Below the pieces are notes generated by a model. It saw only the letters and a list, made by a program, of their open reading frames with translations, searched no databases and was not told where the DNA came from. The translations under genes were made by a program, and so were the position numbers. A DNA stretch of 64,000 nt from Alphaproteobacteria bacterium (lineage in GTDB: Bacteria; Pseudomonadota; Alphaproteobacteria; UBA8366): the NCBI GenBank assembly GCA_028281325.1, contig JANQKC010000028.1:1-64000 (forward strand), written 5' to 3'. Each line of letters starts with the position of its first letter. Position 1 is the first letter of the stretch. Shown one piece after another: positions 51,082 to 61,920 of the stretch.

Positions 51082-51103
51082 TCCGCCGCTACCGGCGGAC
51101 GAG
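51082..51103 (+). other. Hairpin in the coxS leader
   Basis: CGTCCGCCG and CGGCGGACG form a perfect 9 bp stem with a four-base loop, about 50 bp before the coxS start. It could be a terminator of coxG without a T-run, or a leader structure of coxSLM. Confidence 0.45.
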
Positions 51104-51151
51104 GTTCGCGGGTAACCGCCCGCACCCTCGGAGGCTAGGGAGTTACCAACT

Positions 51152-51625
51152 ATGTCTTACACCGTTTCCATGACGGTGAACGGCAAGGCTGTCAGCGGCG
51201 ATGTCGAAGGGCGCACCTTGCTTGTTCAATTTCTCCGCGAACACCTGCGGCTGACGGGCACGCATGTCGGATGCGACACCAGCCAATGCGGCGCGTGCTG
51301 CGTGCACGTGAACGGCACATCGATCAAAAGCTGCACCATGCTCGCCGTTCAGGCGGACGGCGTGGAGGTCACGACGATCGAAGGTCTCGCCAACGGCGAC
51401 GAGCTTCATCCGATGCAGGCAGCCTTTCGCGAGAACCACGGCCTGCAATGCGGCTTCTGCACGCCCGGCATGGTCATGAGCGCGATCGACCTGGTTCAAG
51501 AAAACCCCGAGCCCTCGGAAAAAGAGATTCGCGAATGGCTGGAAGGAAACCTGTGCCGCTGCACGGGCTACCATAACATCGTGAAATCGATCGAAGCTGG
51601 CGCAAAGGCAATGCGCGGCGGCTGA
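51152..51625 (+). CDS. coxS: CO dehydrogenase-type small subunit CoxS (2x[2Fe-2S])
   Basis: 157 aa, usual length. Plant-type iron-sulfur cysteines in [16 protein letters not shown] and, after an intervening Cys in KSCTM, the helical-domain cysteines in [12 protein letters not shown] and [12 protein letters not shown]. It passes electrons from the molybdenum site to FAD. Start after GAGGCTAGGGAG. First of the S-L-M gene set. Confidence 0.93.
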   Translation: MSYTVSMTVNGKAVSGDVEGRTLLVQFLREHLRLTGTHVGCDTSQCGACCVHVNGTSIKSCTMLAVQADGVEVTTIEGLANGDELHPMQAAFRENHGLQCGFCTPGMVMSAIDLVQENPEPSEKEIREWLEGNLCRCTGYHNIVKSIEAGAKAMRGG

Positions 51626-51653
51626 CGACGGCCGCCGGCGGGAGGAAACACCA

Positions 51654-54014
<2,361 letters not shown>

Positions 54015-54044
54015 ACGTTCGCCGAGGATTGGGAGAACACGAGT

Positions 54045-54842
54045 ATGTACGATTTCAACTATCACCGCGCCGAATCGGTCGCGGACGCCGCGGAAAAGAT
54101 CAAGGCGGCGGAAGACGGCAAGCTCGTCGCCGGCGGCATGACCTTGATACCGACCTTGAAGCAGCGGCTGGCCAGCCCTTCCGATCTCGTCGATCTTTCG
54201 GGCGTGGGCGATCTCGCCGGCATTTCCGTCGACGGCAATACGGTCACCATCGGCGCGATGACCACCCATGGGGCGGTCGCGGCCTCGGACGACGTCAAGC
54301 AGGCCATTCCCGCCCTGGCGGCGCTGGCGGACAATATCGGCGACGCCCAGGTCCGGCATCGCGGCACGATCGGCGGTTCCATCGCCAATAACGATCCGGC
54401 AGCGGACTATCCTGCCGGCTGTATCGCGCTCGGTGCGACCATCGTCACCAATACGCGGGAGCTTTCCGCCGAGGATTTCTTCGTCGGCATGTTCGAGACC
54501 GCGTTGGAGGAAGACGAAGTCATCACGGCGGTGCGATTCCCGGTGGCGAAACGCGCCGCCTACATGAAATTTCCGAACCCGGCGTCACGCTATGCGCTTG
54601 TCGGCGTCTTCGTCGCCGAGACGGACGGCGGCGTGCGGGTCGCCGTCACCGGCGCGGGACAGGACGGCGTCTTCCGCGTCGCGGAGATGGAAACGGCGCT
54701 CTCCGGCAACTTCACAGCCGACGCGATCGAGGGAATTTCGGTCCCGGACGACGATTTGAACACGGATATTCATGCAAGTGCGGAGTATCGCGCGCATCTC
54801 ATTACGGTGATGGCAAAAAGGGCGGTTGCCGCGGCCGGATGA
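54045..54842 (+). CDS. coxM: CO dehydrogenase-type medium (FAD) subunit CoxM
   Basis: 265 aa. FAD-binding motifs LVAGGMTLIPTLKQRLASP near residue 27 and RHRGTIGGSIANNDPAADYP near 105, followed by the CO_deh_flav_C region. It takes electrons from CoxS to the respiratory chain. A strong terminator follows, closing the structural-gene unit. Confidence 0.92.
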   Translation: MYDFNYHRAESVADAAEKIKAAEDGKLVAGGMTLIPTLKQRLASPSDLVDLSGVGDLAGISVDGNTVTIGAMTTHGAVAASDDVKQAIPALAALADNIGDAQVRHRGTIGGSIANNDPAADYPAGCIALGATIVTNTRELSAEDFFVGMFETALEEDEVITAVRFPVAKRAAYMKFPNPASRYALVGVFVAETDGGVRVAVTGAGQDGVFRVAEMETALSGNFTADAIEGISVPDDDLNTDIHASAEYRAHLITVMAKRAVAAAG

Positions 54843-54868
54843 GCCGGATTTTCACCGGGTTGGCAGGG

Positions 54869-54900
54869 GGCCGGGGCCGTTATAGGCTCCGGCCTTCTTA
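54869..54900 (+). terminator. Terminator after coxSLM
   Basis: GGCCGGGGCC (54869-54878) pairs with GGCTCCGGCC (54885-54894) with one G-T pair and a six-base loop, followed by TTCTTA. It lies about 27 bp after the coxM stop and ahead of ydbH. Confidence 0.7.
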
Positions 54901-54915
54901 TTTGATGAAGCAGAG

Positions 54916-57900
54916 ATGACGGAACCGGAAAAGCACCCTGCGGCTCCCCCGACGAAAGGCCGTTGGAAAAGATGGTTGGCTTTTTCCTCGGCGGGCGTCG
55001 GCCTATTCATCTTTCTGGCCGCCGCCGGCGTCGCGCTCGCGTGGGCCAACCGCACCGACGTGGCGGAATGGGTTATCGCCGCCTACCTCAAGGACAAGAA
55101 AACGACGTCGGTGTCGGTAACAGTCGAGAGCCTGGAGCCCGACCACATACACATTCGAGATTTCCGCCTGGAAAGAGACCAGATCATCGCCGTTTCGTCG
55201 GTTCGGGTGACTTACGCACTCAATGATTGGATCGCCGGAAACATCGAGTCCGTCCGCGTCACGGGGCTCCGCGTGGAAGCCGACGACCGCCTCGTGAAGA
55301 TCGACAACATCCAAGGCGCCGGCGCGTTTTCCGCCACCCTGGCAGGCGTCCGATCCCTCCAAGCCGGCTTCGATCTCATCCGTATCCAGACCGGCAACCA
55401 GATCTTCGAACCCAGCCGGATCGATATTGAATACGAAAACGGACTCCTATCGCTCGACTCTGCGGTGGCCGCGCCATACGGCTTCCTCACGGCGATCGGC
55501 AACGGTCCGCTCGACCCCGACGGCGACCCCTTCGAACTCCATGTCGCGGGAAGCGTGGACGCCGCATTCGCCTCGAACCTGATCGCCCCGAAACGCATCG
55601 AAACCGATGGCTACGTGTCGCTGGCGGTCAACGCGGTGGTCCAGAACCCGCTTTTCCTTTTGGAAAAACACCCGTCGGGCCGGCCGGTCATCCCCGCCGA
55701 CCTTACGGTCAACGGGCAGATCCGGCTGGGCCTCGAAAAACTCGCGATCGATGGGACGGATATCCCGATGGCCAAACCGGATGTCCTGAGCTTCGATTTC
55801 GCCGATCTCGAAACAACCCCCGACGGCTCCAACGGCTCCTTCAAGGTCTCGCTCGACGCGGCGACACGGGATACGCCACAGATCGGATTTACCACGGCGC
55901 AGGTAACGCTGAATGGCGCTTATGTCCTGGCCAACGACACATTGTCGCTCAACGTGACGGCCGGACCGGCCGCAAAAATACGCGACGCAAGACTGTCGAA
56001 GGGATTGCCGGTGCCGGGCAGCCTGAACCTCGAATTCATCGGCGATACGAATACGCTCGTCTTCGATCTCGGCAAAGGCTTGGGGCGGCACCGTGTTAAT
56101 GCCGAGCTGGCATGGCCCGACGGCACCGTTTCCATGCAATCGGAAGGACACCCGAGCGACCGCGCCGACCCGGTCATCTTCACGCTCCGTGGCGCGTTCG
56201 ACGCAACGCCCTTGCTGACAATGCTGCAAGACGCCAAGGGCATCAAGGGGGATGCCAACATCTTCCTGGCGGGCCGGGTGACCCAACCGCTGCTGATGAC
56301 CGATGCGATGACCGACGGGGCCGATTCTTGGCCCGGGGACGTGCGGCTCGACGGGGCGGTCAAGCTGGACACGGTCGGTCTGGCGATTCCCGGCACCGCG
56401 AACGACCAGAAAGCCGAGGATAGCATTGAGATCACCCTCAGAGGGTTCAATGGCAGCAGCGGCCATCAGCGCGGGAAGGTCTCGGTGGCGGCAAAGCTGG
56501 ACGAGCGCAGCCTCGGCGGCGCCACAGTCGGCGAGGCGCGGCTTTCCCTCAACGGACGGCTGACATCCGGCGCACGCGGTCACCAGTTTATCCCCAGTTT
56601 CGACAGCACCCTGACCGTGGCGACGCTGCGCACCGAAGGCGGACTGGTTCTGCCGTCGGGCCTGTCCTTCCAACTCACCGGGGACAAGAATCACGTGACC
56701 GTCCCGACCGACCTGTCCGGGATTTATCACAGCCTGACCTTTGCGCATTTGGACGCCGACGGGCATATCCGCGTGAAAGGCGAGAAGAAACCCCTCCGGC
56801 TGACCGTTCCCCAGGTCATCAGCCGTCAACGGGAGAACGAGCAATACCAGCTCTACGCCACCGGCGCCGTGATCGACCTGCCCAAGTCACAGTTGTCCGC
56901 GCATGGCATCAATGCATCGGTCGAAGCCGGCGCCGCCGGGATAAAGTTCGGGATCGAAGCCGGCGACATCCGGCATGCGGCACAGCCGCCCCTGACGACG
57001 CCCATGTCTTTCTCCGCGAAAGGTCAAACAGACGAAAACACCCTGCGCATGACGCTCCAGGCGCAGCAACGCTATAGCCCGCTTAAGGCGCTCGCCACGG
57101 TGCGACATAACTTGGAAACCGAAACCGGCCGGATCGACTTTCGCGTGCCGAAGTTCGAGGTCGGAACACGCAAGTATACGATTGCCGACATCTTTCCCCC
57201 CGCCGCCGACATGCTCAAGATGGCCAAGGGCGCCAGTTCGGCCAAAGGACATCTGCTGTGGGACAAGGATGTGGTGTCGGGACAAATGGCCCTTCAATTG
57301 GAAAAACTGAGCCTTCATGCCGCCGACATGAAACTCGACGACCTCGAAGGCACCGTCAATTTCATCGAACTCGTCCCCTTGTCGATGCCGCCGCGCCAAC
57401 GCATCAACGGGTCGGTGACCGTCGGCGACCTCGGCCCGTTGCCGGTCCAGCTTGAATTCCAGCTTCGCGAGGACGGCGCCATTGCCATCCAGGATTTGGA
57501 TGTCGGCTTTGCCGGCGGCCGTATGCGCACCCGCGGCCTGGTCAAGCCGGGCGATGCGTTGGACGCCGACGGCATGATCTACGTCCAATCGGTCGACCTG
57601 GCCCAGGTCTTTCAGCTTATCGGACTGGAGGGACTGGAAGGCACCGGCCGGATCACCGGCAAAGTGCCGGTGCGGTTGCTCGGCCAAGACCTCACGATCG
57701 GCAAAGGGACGCTCGATGCGGAAGGTCCCGGACAACTGAGATACACCGGCACGGCGCTGCAGCAACAACTGTCGAACCGCGAGGATACGGTCGGCACCGT
57801 CGCGCAAGTTTTATCCGATTTCCGTTACAAGACGCTGAGCATGGAATTGACCAAGGAGGCGAGCGGCACCGGCGCGATCATGCTGCGCATGGACGGGGCC

Positions 57901-58047
57901 AATCCGGCGGTCTATGACGGCTATCCCTTCGCCTTCAACATTCGCATCGAGAGCGATTTCCACAAACTCGGCCGTATCGCCCTCGGCGGCGTGGAAGCGG
58001 TGACCGGCGCGATCCGGCGCCCCGAGCGCGCGCCGGGACAGGAATGA
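54916..58047 (+). CDS. ydbH: YdbH-like intermembrane phospholipid-transport protein (AsmA-like)
   Basis: 1043 aa. One N-terminal TM (AFSSAGVGLFIFLAAAGVAL) then a long, strand-rich periplasmic body typical of AsmA-like bridge proteins, ending in the YdbH/dicarboxylate-like segment TGRITGKVPVRLLGQDLTIGKG and the late TLSMELTKEASGTGAIMLRM. In E. coli YdbH together with the lipoprotein YnbE spans the envelope to move phospholipids to the outer membrane. Here it is followed by ynbE- and ydbL-like genes, as in E. coli. Placement among cox genes is unusual. Confidence 0.88.
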   Translation: MTEPEKHPAAPPTKGRWKRWLAFSSAGVGLFIFLAAAGVALAWANRTDVAEWVIAAYLKDKKTTSVSVTVESLEPDHIHIRDFRLERDQIIAVSSVRVTYALNDWIAGNIESVRVTGLRVEADDRLVKIDNIQGAGAFSATLAGVRSLQAGFDLIRIQTGNQIFEPSRIDIEYENGLLSLDSAVAAPYGFLTAIGNGPLDPDGDPFELHVAGSVDAAFASNLIAPKRIETDGYVSLAVNAVVQNPLFLLEKHPSGRPVIPADLTVNGQIRLGLEKLAIDGTDIPMAKPDVLSFDFADLETTPDGSNGSFKVSLDAATRDTPQIGFTTAQVTLNGAYVLANDTLSLNVTAGPAAKIRDARLSKGLPVPGSLNLEFIGDTNTLVFDLGKGLGRHRVNAELAWPDGTVSMQSEGHPSDRADPVIFTLRGAFDATPLLTMLQDAKGIKGDANIFLAGRVTQPLLMTDAMTDGADSWPGDVRLDGAVKLDTVGLAIPGTANDQKAEDSIEITLRGFNGSSGHQRGKVSVAAKLDERSLGGATVGEARLSLNGRLTSGARGHQFIPSFDSTLTVATLRTEGGLVLPSGLSFQLTGDKNHVTVPTDLSGIYHSLTFAHLDADGHIRVKGEKKPLRLTVPQVISRQRENEQYQLYATGAVIDLPKSQLSAHGINASVEAGAAGIKFGIEAGDIRHAAQPPLTTPMSFSAKGQTDENTLRMTLQAQQRYSPLKALATVRHNLETETGRIDFRVPKFEVGTRKYTIADIFPPAADMLKMAKGASSAKGHLLWDKDVVSGQMALQLEKLSLHAADMKLDDLEGTVNFIELVPLSMPPRQRINGSVTVGDLGPLPVQLEFQLREDGAIAIQDLDVGFAGGRMRTRGLVKPGDALDADGMIYVQSVDLAQVFQLIGLEGLEGTGRITGKVPVRLLGQDLTIGKGTLDAEGPGQLRYTGTALQQQLSNREDTVGTVAQVLSDFRYKTLSMELTKEASGTGAIMLRMDGANPAVYDGYPFAFNIRIESDFHKLGRIALGGVEAVTGAIRRPERAPGQE

Positions 58048-58150
58048 GCATGACCATCCGCTGGCGAATCCGGTCCGCTCGCGGTATGCTGCTGGCCTTG
58101 CGGCGTGCTGCGATGTAGGCCGCCTAACGGGTCAGCGAGGCTCCGGCATC

Positions 58151-58333
58151 ATGAAGCACGTTTGTTGGGCGGTTGGCATCGGTATCGCGATCGCGGCCTG
58201 CACGCCGAAGGTCGCGGTGGAAGCGCCAAAGGAACCCATCACCATCAATCTCAACATCAAGCTCGATGCCGACGTGCGGTTGCGCGTCGAGGAGAAAGCC
58301 AAAGACGATGTCAAAAGCAATCCCATCTTTTGA
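58151..58333 (+). CDS. ynbE: YnbE-like lipoprotein
   Basis: 60 aa. Lipoprotein signal with lipobox IAAC near residue 17, then EPITINLNIKLDADVRLRVE, a strand-rich YnbE hallmark, and a conserved end in NPIF. In E. coli YnbE is an outer-membrane lipoprotein that stacks onto the C-terminal strands of YdbH. It overlaps ydbL by 26 bp. Confidence 0.85.
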   Translation: MKHVCWAVGIGIAIAACTPKVAVEAPKEPITINLNIKLDADVRLRVEEKAKDDVKSNPIF

Positions 58334-58676
58334 TCGCGGACCGCTGATCGCGGCGCTCTTTCTCGCCCTCGCCGCGCTGTTGTTCACCCTGCCGGCGGCG
58401 GCGCAAGCGCGTCCGCTGGACGCACCGCGCGCCGCGGGCCAGGTCGGCGAACGTTTCGACGGCTACGCCATGGTGCGCAGCGACAGCGCTCCCGCGTCGG
58501 TCAAGGCGCTCGTCACGCAAACGAATGCCGAACGCCGGGCGCTCTATGAAAAGCGCGCCAAGGAAAGCGGCGCGACGGCGGCGGATATCGGCAAGATTTA
58601 TGCCCAGCAAATCCTGAATTCCGCGCCGAAGGGCACCTGGTTCCTGACCCAGGGCGGAAAATGGATCCAGCGCTAA
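58308..58676 (+). CDS. ydbL: YdbL-like (DUF1318) periplasmic protein
   Basis: 122 aa from the ATG at 58308, inside the ynbE end. Signal peptide (LIAALFLALAALLFTLPAAAQA), then the DUF1318 body: RAAGQVGERFDGY, VKALVTQTNAERRALYEKRA and a GTWFLTQGGKWIQR end. E. coli YdbL is a periplasmic helper that prevents improper YnbE multimer formation. Last gene of the ydbH-ynbE-ydbL set; coxD-like begins 22 bp later. Confidence 0.85.
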   Translation: MSKAIPSFDRGPLIAALFLALAALLFTLPAAAQARPLDAPRAAGQVGERFDGYAMVRSDSAPASVKALVTQTNAERRALYEKRAKESGATAADIGKIYAQQILNSAPKGTWFLTQGGKWIQR

Positions 58677-58698
58677 CGCGTCGGCCGGACACCGCCCT

Positions 58699-59625
58699 AT
58701 GACAAAGCCGATCCCCGACACCGTCGACGCGGCACTGGAACTGCTCTCCGACGGCGCTTATGTCGCGGACCGGAGCCTCGCCACCGTCCTCTTCCTCTCG
58801 CTGAAGCTGAACCGGCCGTTGTTCCTCGAAGGCGAAGCCGGCGTCGGCAAGACCGAAATCGCCCGCGTCCTGTCCGAGACGCTAGGACGCCGCTTGATCC
58901 GGCTGCAATGTTATGAGGGGCTGGACGTGTCCTCGGCCGTCTACGAATGGAACTACGCCCGCCAGATGGTCGAAATCCGCCTGTCGGAAGCCCTCGGCGA
59001 CCGGGACCGCGACCGCCTGGAAGCCGACATCTTCGACCAACGCTTCCTGATCCATAGGCCCTTGCTTCAAGCGTTGGAACCCAGCCCCGACGGGCCGCCG
59101 GTCCTGCTGATCGACGAGTTGGACCGCACCGACGAGCCCTTCGAAGCCTTTCTGCTCGAAGTGCTGGCGGACTTCCAGATCACCATTCCCGAGATCGGCA
59201 CGGTGAAGGCCGAGGAACCGCCGCTCGTGATCATCACATCGAACCGGACGCGCGAAATCCACGACGCGATCAAGCGACGGTGCTTCTACTACTGGGTCGA
59301 CTATCCCGATGCCGACCGCGAGCGTGAAATCCTGCGAATCAAGGCGCCGGACGCGCCGGACGACCTGTCCGCGCAGATCGTGGCATTCATCCAGAAATTG
59401 CGCGGTGAAGATCTGTTCAAGCTGCCCGGCGTCGCGGAAACCATCGATTGGGCGCATGCACTGACACAGCTCGACTGCATGACCCTGGACCCGGATACGA
59501 TCAACAACACGCTGGGCACGCTGCTCAAGTACCAGGACGACATCGCCAAGATCCAAGGCAGCGAAGCCAGCCGTCTTCTCAGCGAGGTCCAGACCGAACT
59601 CGCCGTCGCCGGTGCTGCGGAATGA
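58699..59625 (+). CDS. coxD: MoxR-family AAA+ ATPase CoxD
   Basis: 308 aa. Walker A EGEAGVGKTEIARVL, Walker B LLIDELDRTDEPFEAFL, sensor-1 region VIITSNRTREIHDAIKRRC. The YDxxxxIxxR-type CODH ATPases (CoxD) help insert sulfur and copper into the active site of form I CO dehydrogenase; here they would act on the form II enzyme. Stop overlaps the coxE start (ATGA). Confidence 0.9.
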   Translation: MTKPIPDTVDAALELLSDGAYVADRSLATVLFLSLKLNRPLFLEGEAGVGKTEIARVLSETLGRRLIRLQCYEGLDVSSAVYEWNYARQMVEIRLSEALGDRDRDRLEADIFDQRFLIHRPLLQALEPSPDGPPVLLIDELDRTDEPFEAFLLEVLADFQITIPEIGTVKAEEPPLVIITSNRTREIHDAIKRRCFYYWVDYPDADREREILRIKAPDAPDDLSAQIVAFIQKLRGEDLFKLPGVAETIDWAHALTQLDCMTLDPDTINNTLGTLLKYQDDIAKIQGSEASRLLSEVQTELAVAGAAE

Positions 59626-60866
59626 CGGCGACATTGCCGGACGATACGGCCATCGCCGCGTCGGGCGGTCGCATTCCCGACAACATCATGCATTTCGCCC
59701 GGGCACTTCGGGCCGCCGGGCTTCCAGTCGGCCCCGGCACGGTGCTGGAAGCGATCCGCGCGGTCTCGGCCGTCGGCTTGAACAGCAGAACGGATTTCTA
59801 TTGGGCGCTGCACGCCGTCTTCGTCAACCGACGCGACCAGCGCGATCTCTTCGATCAGGCCTTCCACATCTTCTGGCGCAACCCGAAGATCCTGGAACGG
59901 ATGATGGCCTTGATGCTGCCGCAGATGGATATGGAGGCCGACGCAAGTACCGGGGAGACCCTGGCCCCCCGTATTGCCGAAGCCCTCGCAAAGGGCGGCG
60001 AAGACCGCGCCACGCCCCGCGAAGAGGAAGAACTGGAATTCGACGCCGCGATGACATGGAGTCAGCAGGAAATCCTGCGCATCAAGGACTTCGAGAAGAT
60101 GACCAACGAGGAGATGGCCCAGGCGCGCGCCGCCATCCGGCGTCTGCGGCTGCCGATCATGGAAGCGCCGACGCGACGCTTCCGACCCGACCCACGGGGC
60201 GCGCGGGCGGATATGCGGGCGACGCTGCGCGCGGCCCTGCGGTCCGGCGGCGACACCATTCCGCTCAAGTACAAGCAGCGCCTGATGCGGCGGCCGCCGC
60301 TGATCGTGCTGTGCGACATCTCCGGCTCGATGGAGCGGTATTCGCGCATGCTGCTTCATTTCCTACATGCGATCACCAACGACCGGGACCGGGTCCATAC
60401 CTTTCTGTTCGGGACGCGCCTGAACAACGTCACGCGCTACCTGCGCTACAAGGATATCGATGTGGCCTTGGCCAAGATCGCGGAGGGCGTGGAGGACTGG
60501 TCGGGCGGCACCCGCATCGGCCATTGCCTGCTCGATTTCAACCGGCACTGGTCGCGGCGGGTGCTCGGACAGGGCGCGGTCGTCCTGTTGATCACCGACG
60601 GGCTGGACCGGGACGCTGGGGTCGGCCTGACGGCGGAAATCGACCGGCTACACCGATCCTGCCGTCGGCTGATCTGGACCAACCCCCTGCTCCGGTACGA
60701 CGGGTTTGAGCCGAAATCGCTTGGAATTCGCGCGATTCTGCCGCATGTCGACGATTTTCGCCCGGTCCACAACCTTGAAAGCCTGATACAGTTGGCCGAC
60801 ATTCTTAGTGAACCGGCAACCCGCCGGCACCCCGGCGTTTCGAAATGGCTGGAGGCAGCAGCATGA
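59622..60866 (+). CDS. coxE: VWA-domain protein CoxE
   Basis: 414 aa from the ATG at 59622 that overlaps the coxD stop. The N-terminal part is helical (PDNIMHFARALRAAGLPVGPG). The C-terminal VWA-like domain has the MIDAS motif VLCDISGSMERYSRM, TFLFGTRLNNVTRYL and a SGGTRIGHCLLDFN segment. CoxE works with the MoxR ATPase CoxD in active-site assembly. ATGA overlap with the XdhC piece. Confidence 0.9.
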   Translation: MTATLPDDTAIAASGGRIPDNIMHFARALRAAGLPVGPGTVLEAIRAVSAVGLNSRTDFYWALHAVFVNRRDQRDLFDQAFHIFWRNPKILERMMALMLPQMDMEADASTGETLAPRIAEALAKGGEDRATPREEEELEFDAAMTWSQQEILRIKDFEKMTNEEMAQARAAIRRLRLPIMEAPTRRFRPDPRGARADMRATLRAALRSGGDTIPLKYKQRLMRRPPLIVLCDISGSMERYSRMLLHFLHAITNDRDRVHTFLFGTRLNNVTRYLRYKDIDVALAKIAEGVEDWSGGTRIGHCLLDFNRHWSRRVLGQGAVVLLITDGLDRDAGVGLTAEIDRLHRSCRRLIWTNPLLRYDGFEPKSLGIRAILPHVDDFRPVHNLESLIQLADILSEPATRRHPGVSKWLEAAA

Positions 60867-61213
60867 CAACAGATAGCCCTACCTCGGACATACCGACCGA
60901 CGACGCGATCCTGCGCCAGGCGGTTGACTGGCGCGGATCCGGTAAATCGGTCGCCATTGCGACGGTGGTCAACACCTGGGGCTCCTCTCCGCGCCCGATC
61001 GGCAGCCAACTCGTGGTCAACCAGGACCGGGACTTCATCGGCTCCGTCTCCGGCGGCTGTATCGAGGGCGCGGTGATCGAAGAAGCCTTCAAGGTGATGA
61101 AGTCCGGCGCGCCGTCCCTGCTGGAATTCGGCGTGAGCGACGAAATGGCCTGGGAAGTCGGTCTTGCCTGCGGCGGCACGGTCGAGGTCTTCGTGGAGCG
61201 GCTGGACCCATGA
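60863..61213 (+). CDS. XdhC/CoxI N-terminal domain protein (split XdhC, part 1)
   Basis: 116 aa. The XdhC N-terminal domain has VVNTWGSSPRPIGSQLVVNQ and GSVSGGCIEGAVIEEAF, which bind the molybdenum cofactor in related proteins. In many bacteria this is fused to the Rossmann domain; here the two are separate genes in ATGA overlap. It inserts sulfurated cofactor into the molybdenum hydroxylase. Confidence 0.88.
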   Translation: MTTDSPTSDIPTDDAILRQAVDWRGSGKSVAIATVVNTWGSSPRPIGSQLVVNQDRDFIGSVSGGCIEGAVIEEAFKVMKSGAPSLLEFGVSDEMAWEVGLACGGTVEVFVERLDP

Positions 61214-61920
61214 AGTCGCAAATCCTCGACGCCATGCTGCAGGCGCAGACCGACAAGAAGGCGGTCGTGCTGGTGACGAAAATCTCGACCGGCGACCAGA
61301 CCCTCTTAATCGACGGCGAGCCGTCCGGCGCGTTGACGTTGGACAGCACGCTCGAAGCGGCCGTGGAAAAAGCGCAGTCCGACGACCGCAGCCTGAGCGT
61401 CGACTCCAAAGGCGAGCGCTATTTCGTGCATGTCTTCAGTCCGCCACGCCGCTTGATCGTCGTCGGCGCGGTCCACATCGCGCAATCGCTGGTCCCGATG
61501 GCGGCCATCGCCGGATACGCGGTCACGGTGGTCGACCCGCGCGGCGCGTTCGCCACCGGCCTGCGCTTTCCCGGCGTGACCTTGTTGACCGAATGGCCCG
61601 ACGACGCCTTGACCGAACTCGCCCCGGACCGCCGCACCGCGGTCGTCACGCTGACGCATGACCCTAAGCTGGACGATCCGGCCCTCGCCATCGCCTTGCG
61701 GTCCGACGCCTTCTACATCGGCTCGCTCGGCAGCCGGCGCACCCATGCGCGCCGTCTCGACCGGCTTCGCGAGCTTGGCTTCAGCGATGCAGACTTCCGG
61801 CGGATTCACGGCCCGATCGGCCTCGATATCGGGGCCGTGTCGCCAGCGGAAATAGCCGTCTCGATCCTTGGGGAGATCACGCAAATCCTGCACCGGCCCG
61901 TGGCCGAAAAGGCGGCATGA
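61210..61920 (+). CDS. XdhC Rossmann domain protein (split XdhC, part 2)
   Basis: 236 aa. The N-terminal 70 residues are a second short XdhC-like region; the Rossmann domain contains LIVVGAVHIAQSLVPMAAIAG, VVDPRGAFATGLRFPG, VVTLTHDPKLDDPAL and the IGSLGSRRTHARRL and GPIGLDIGAVSPAEIAVSIL end. It partners part 1 in cofactor delivery. ATGA overlap with the next gene. Confidence 0.9.
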   Translation: MKSQILDAMLQAQTDKKAVVLVTKISTGDQTLLIDGEPSGALTLDSTLEAAVEKAQSDDRSLSVDSKGERYFVHVFSPPRRLIVVGAVHIAQSLVPMAAIAGYAVTVVDPRGAFATGLRFPGVTLLTEWPDDALTELAPDRRTAVVTLTHDPKLDDPALAIALRSDAFYIGSLGSRRTHARRLDRLRELGFSDADFRRIHGPIGLDIGAVSPAEIAVSILGEITQILHRPVAEKAA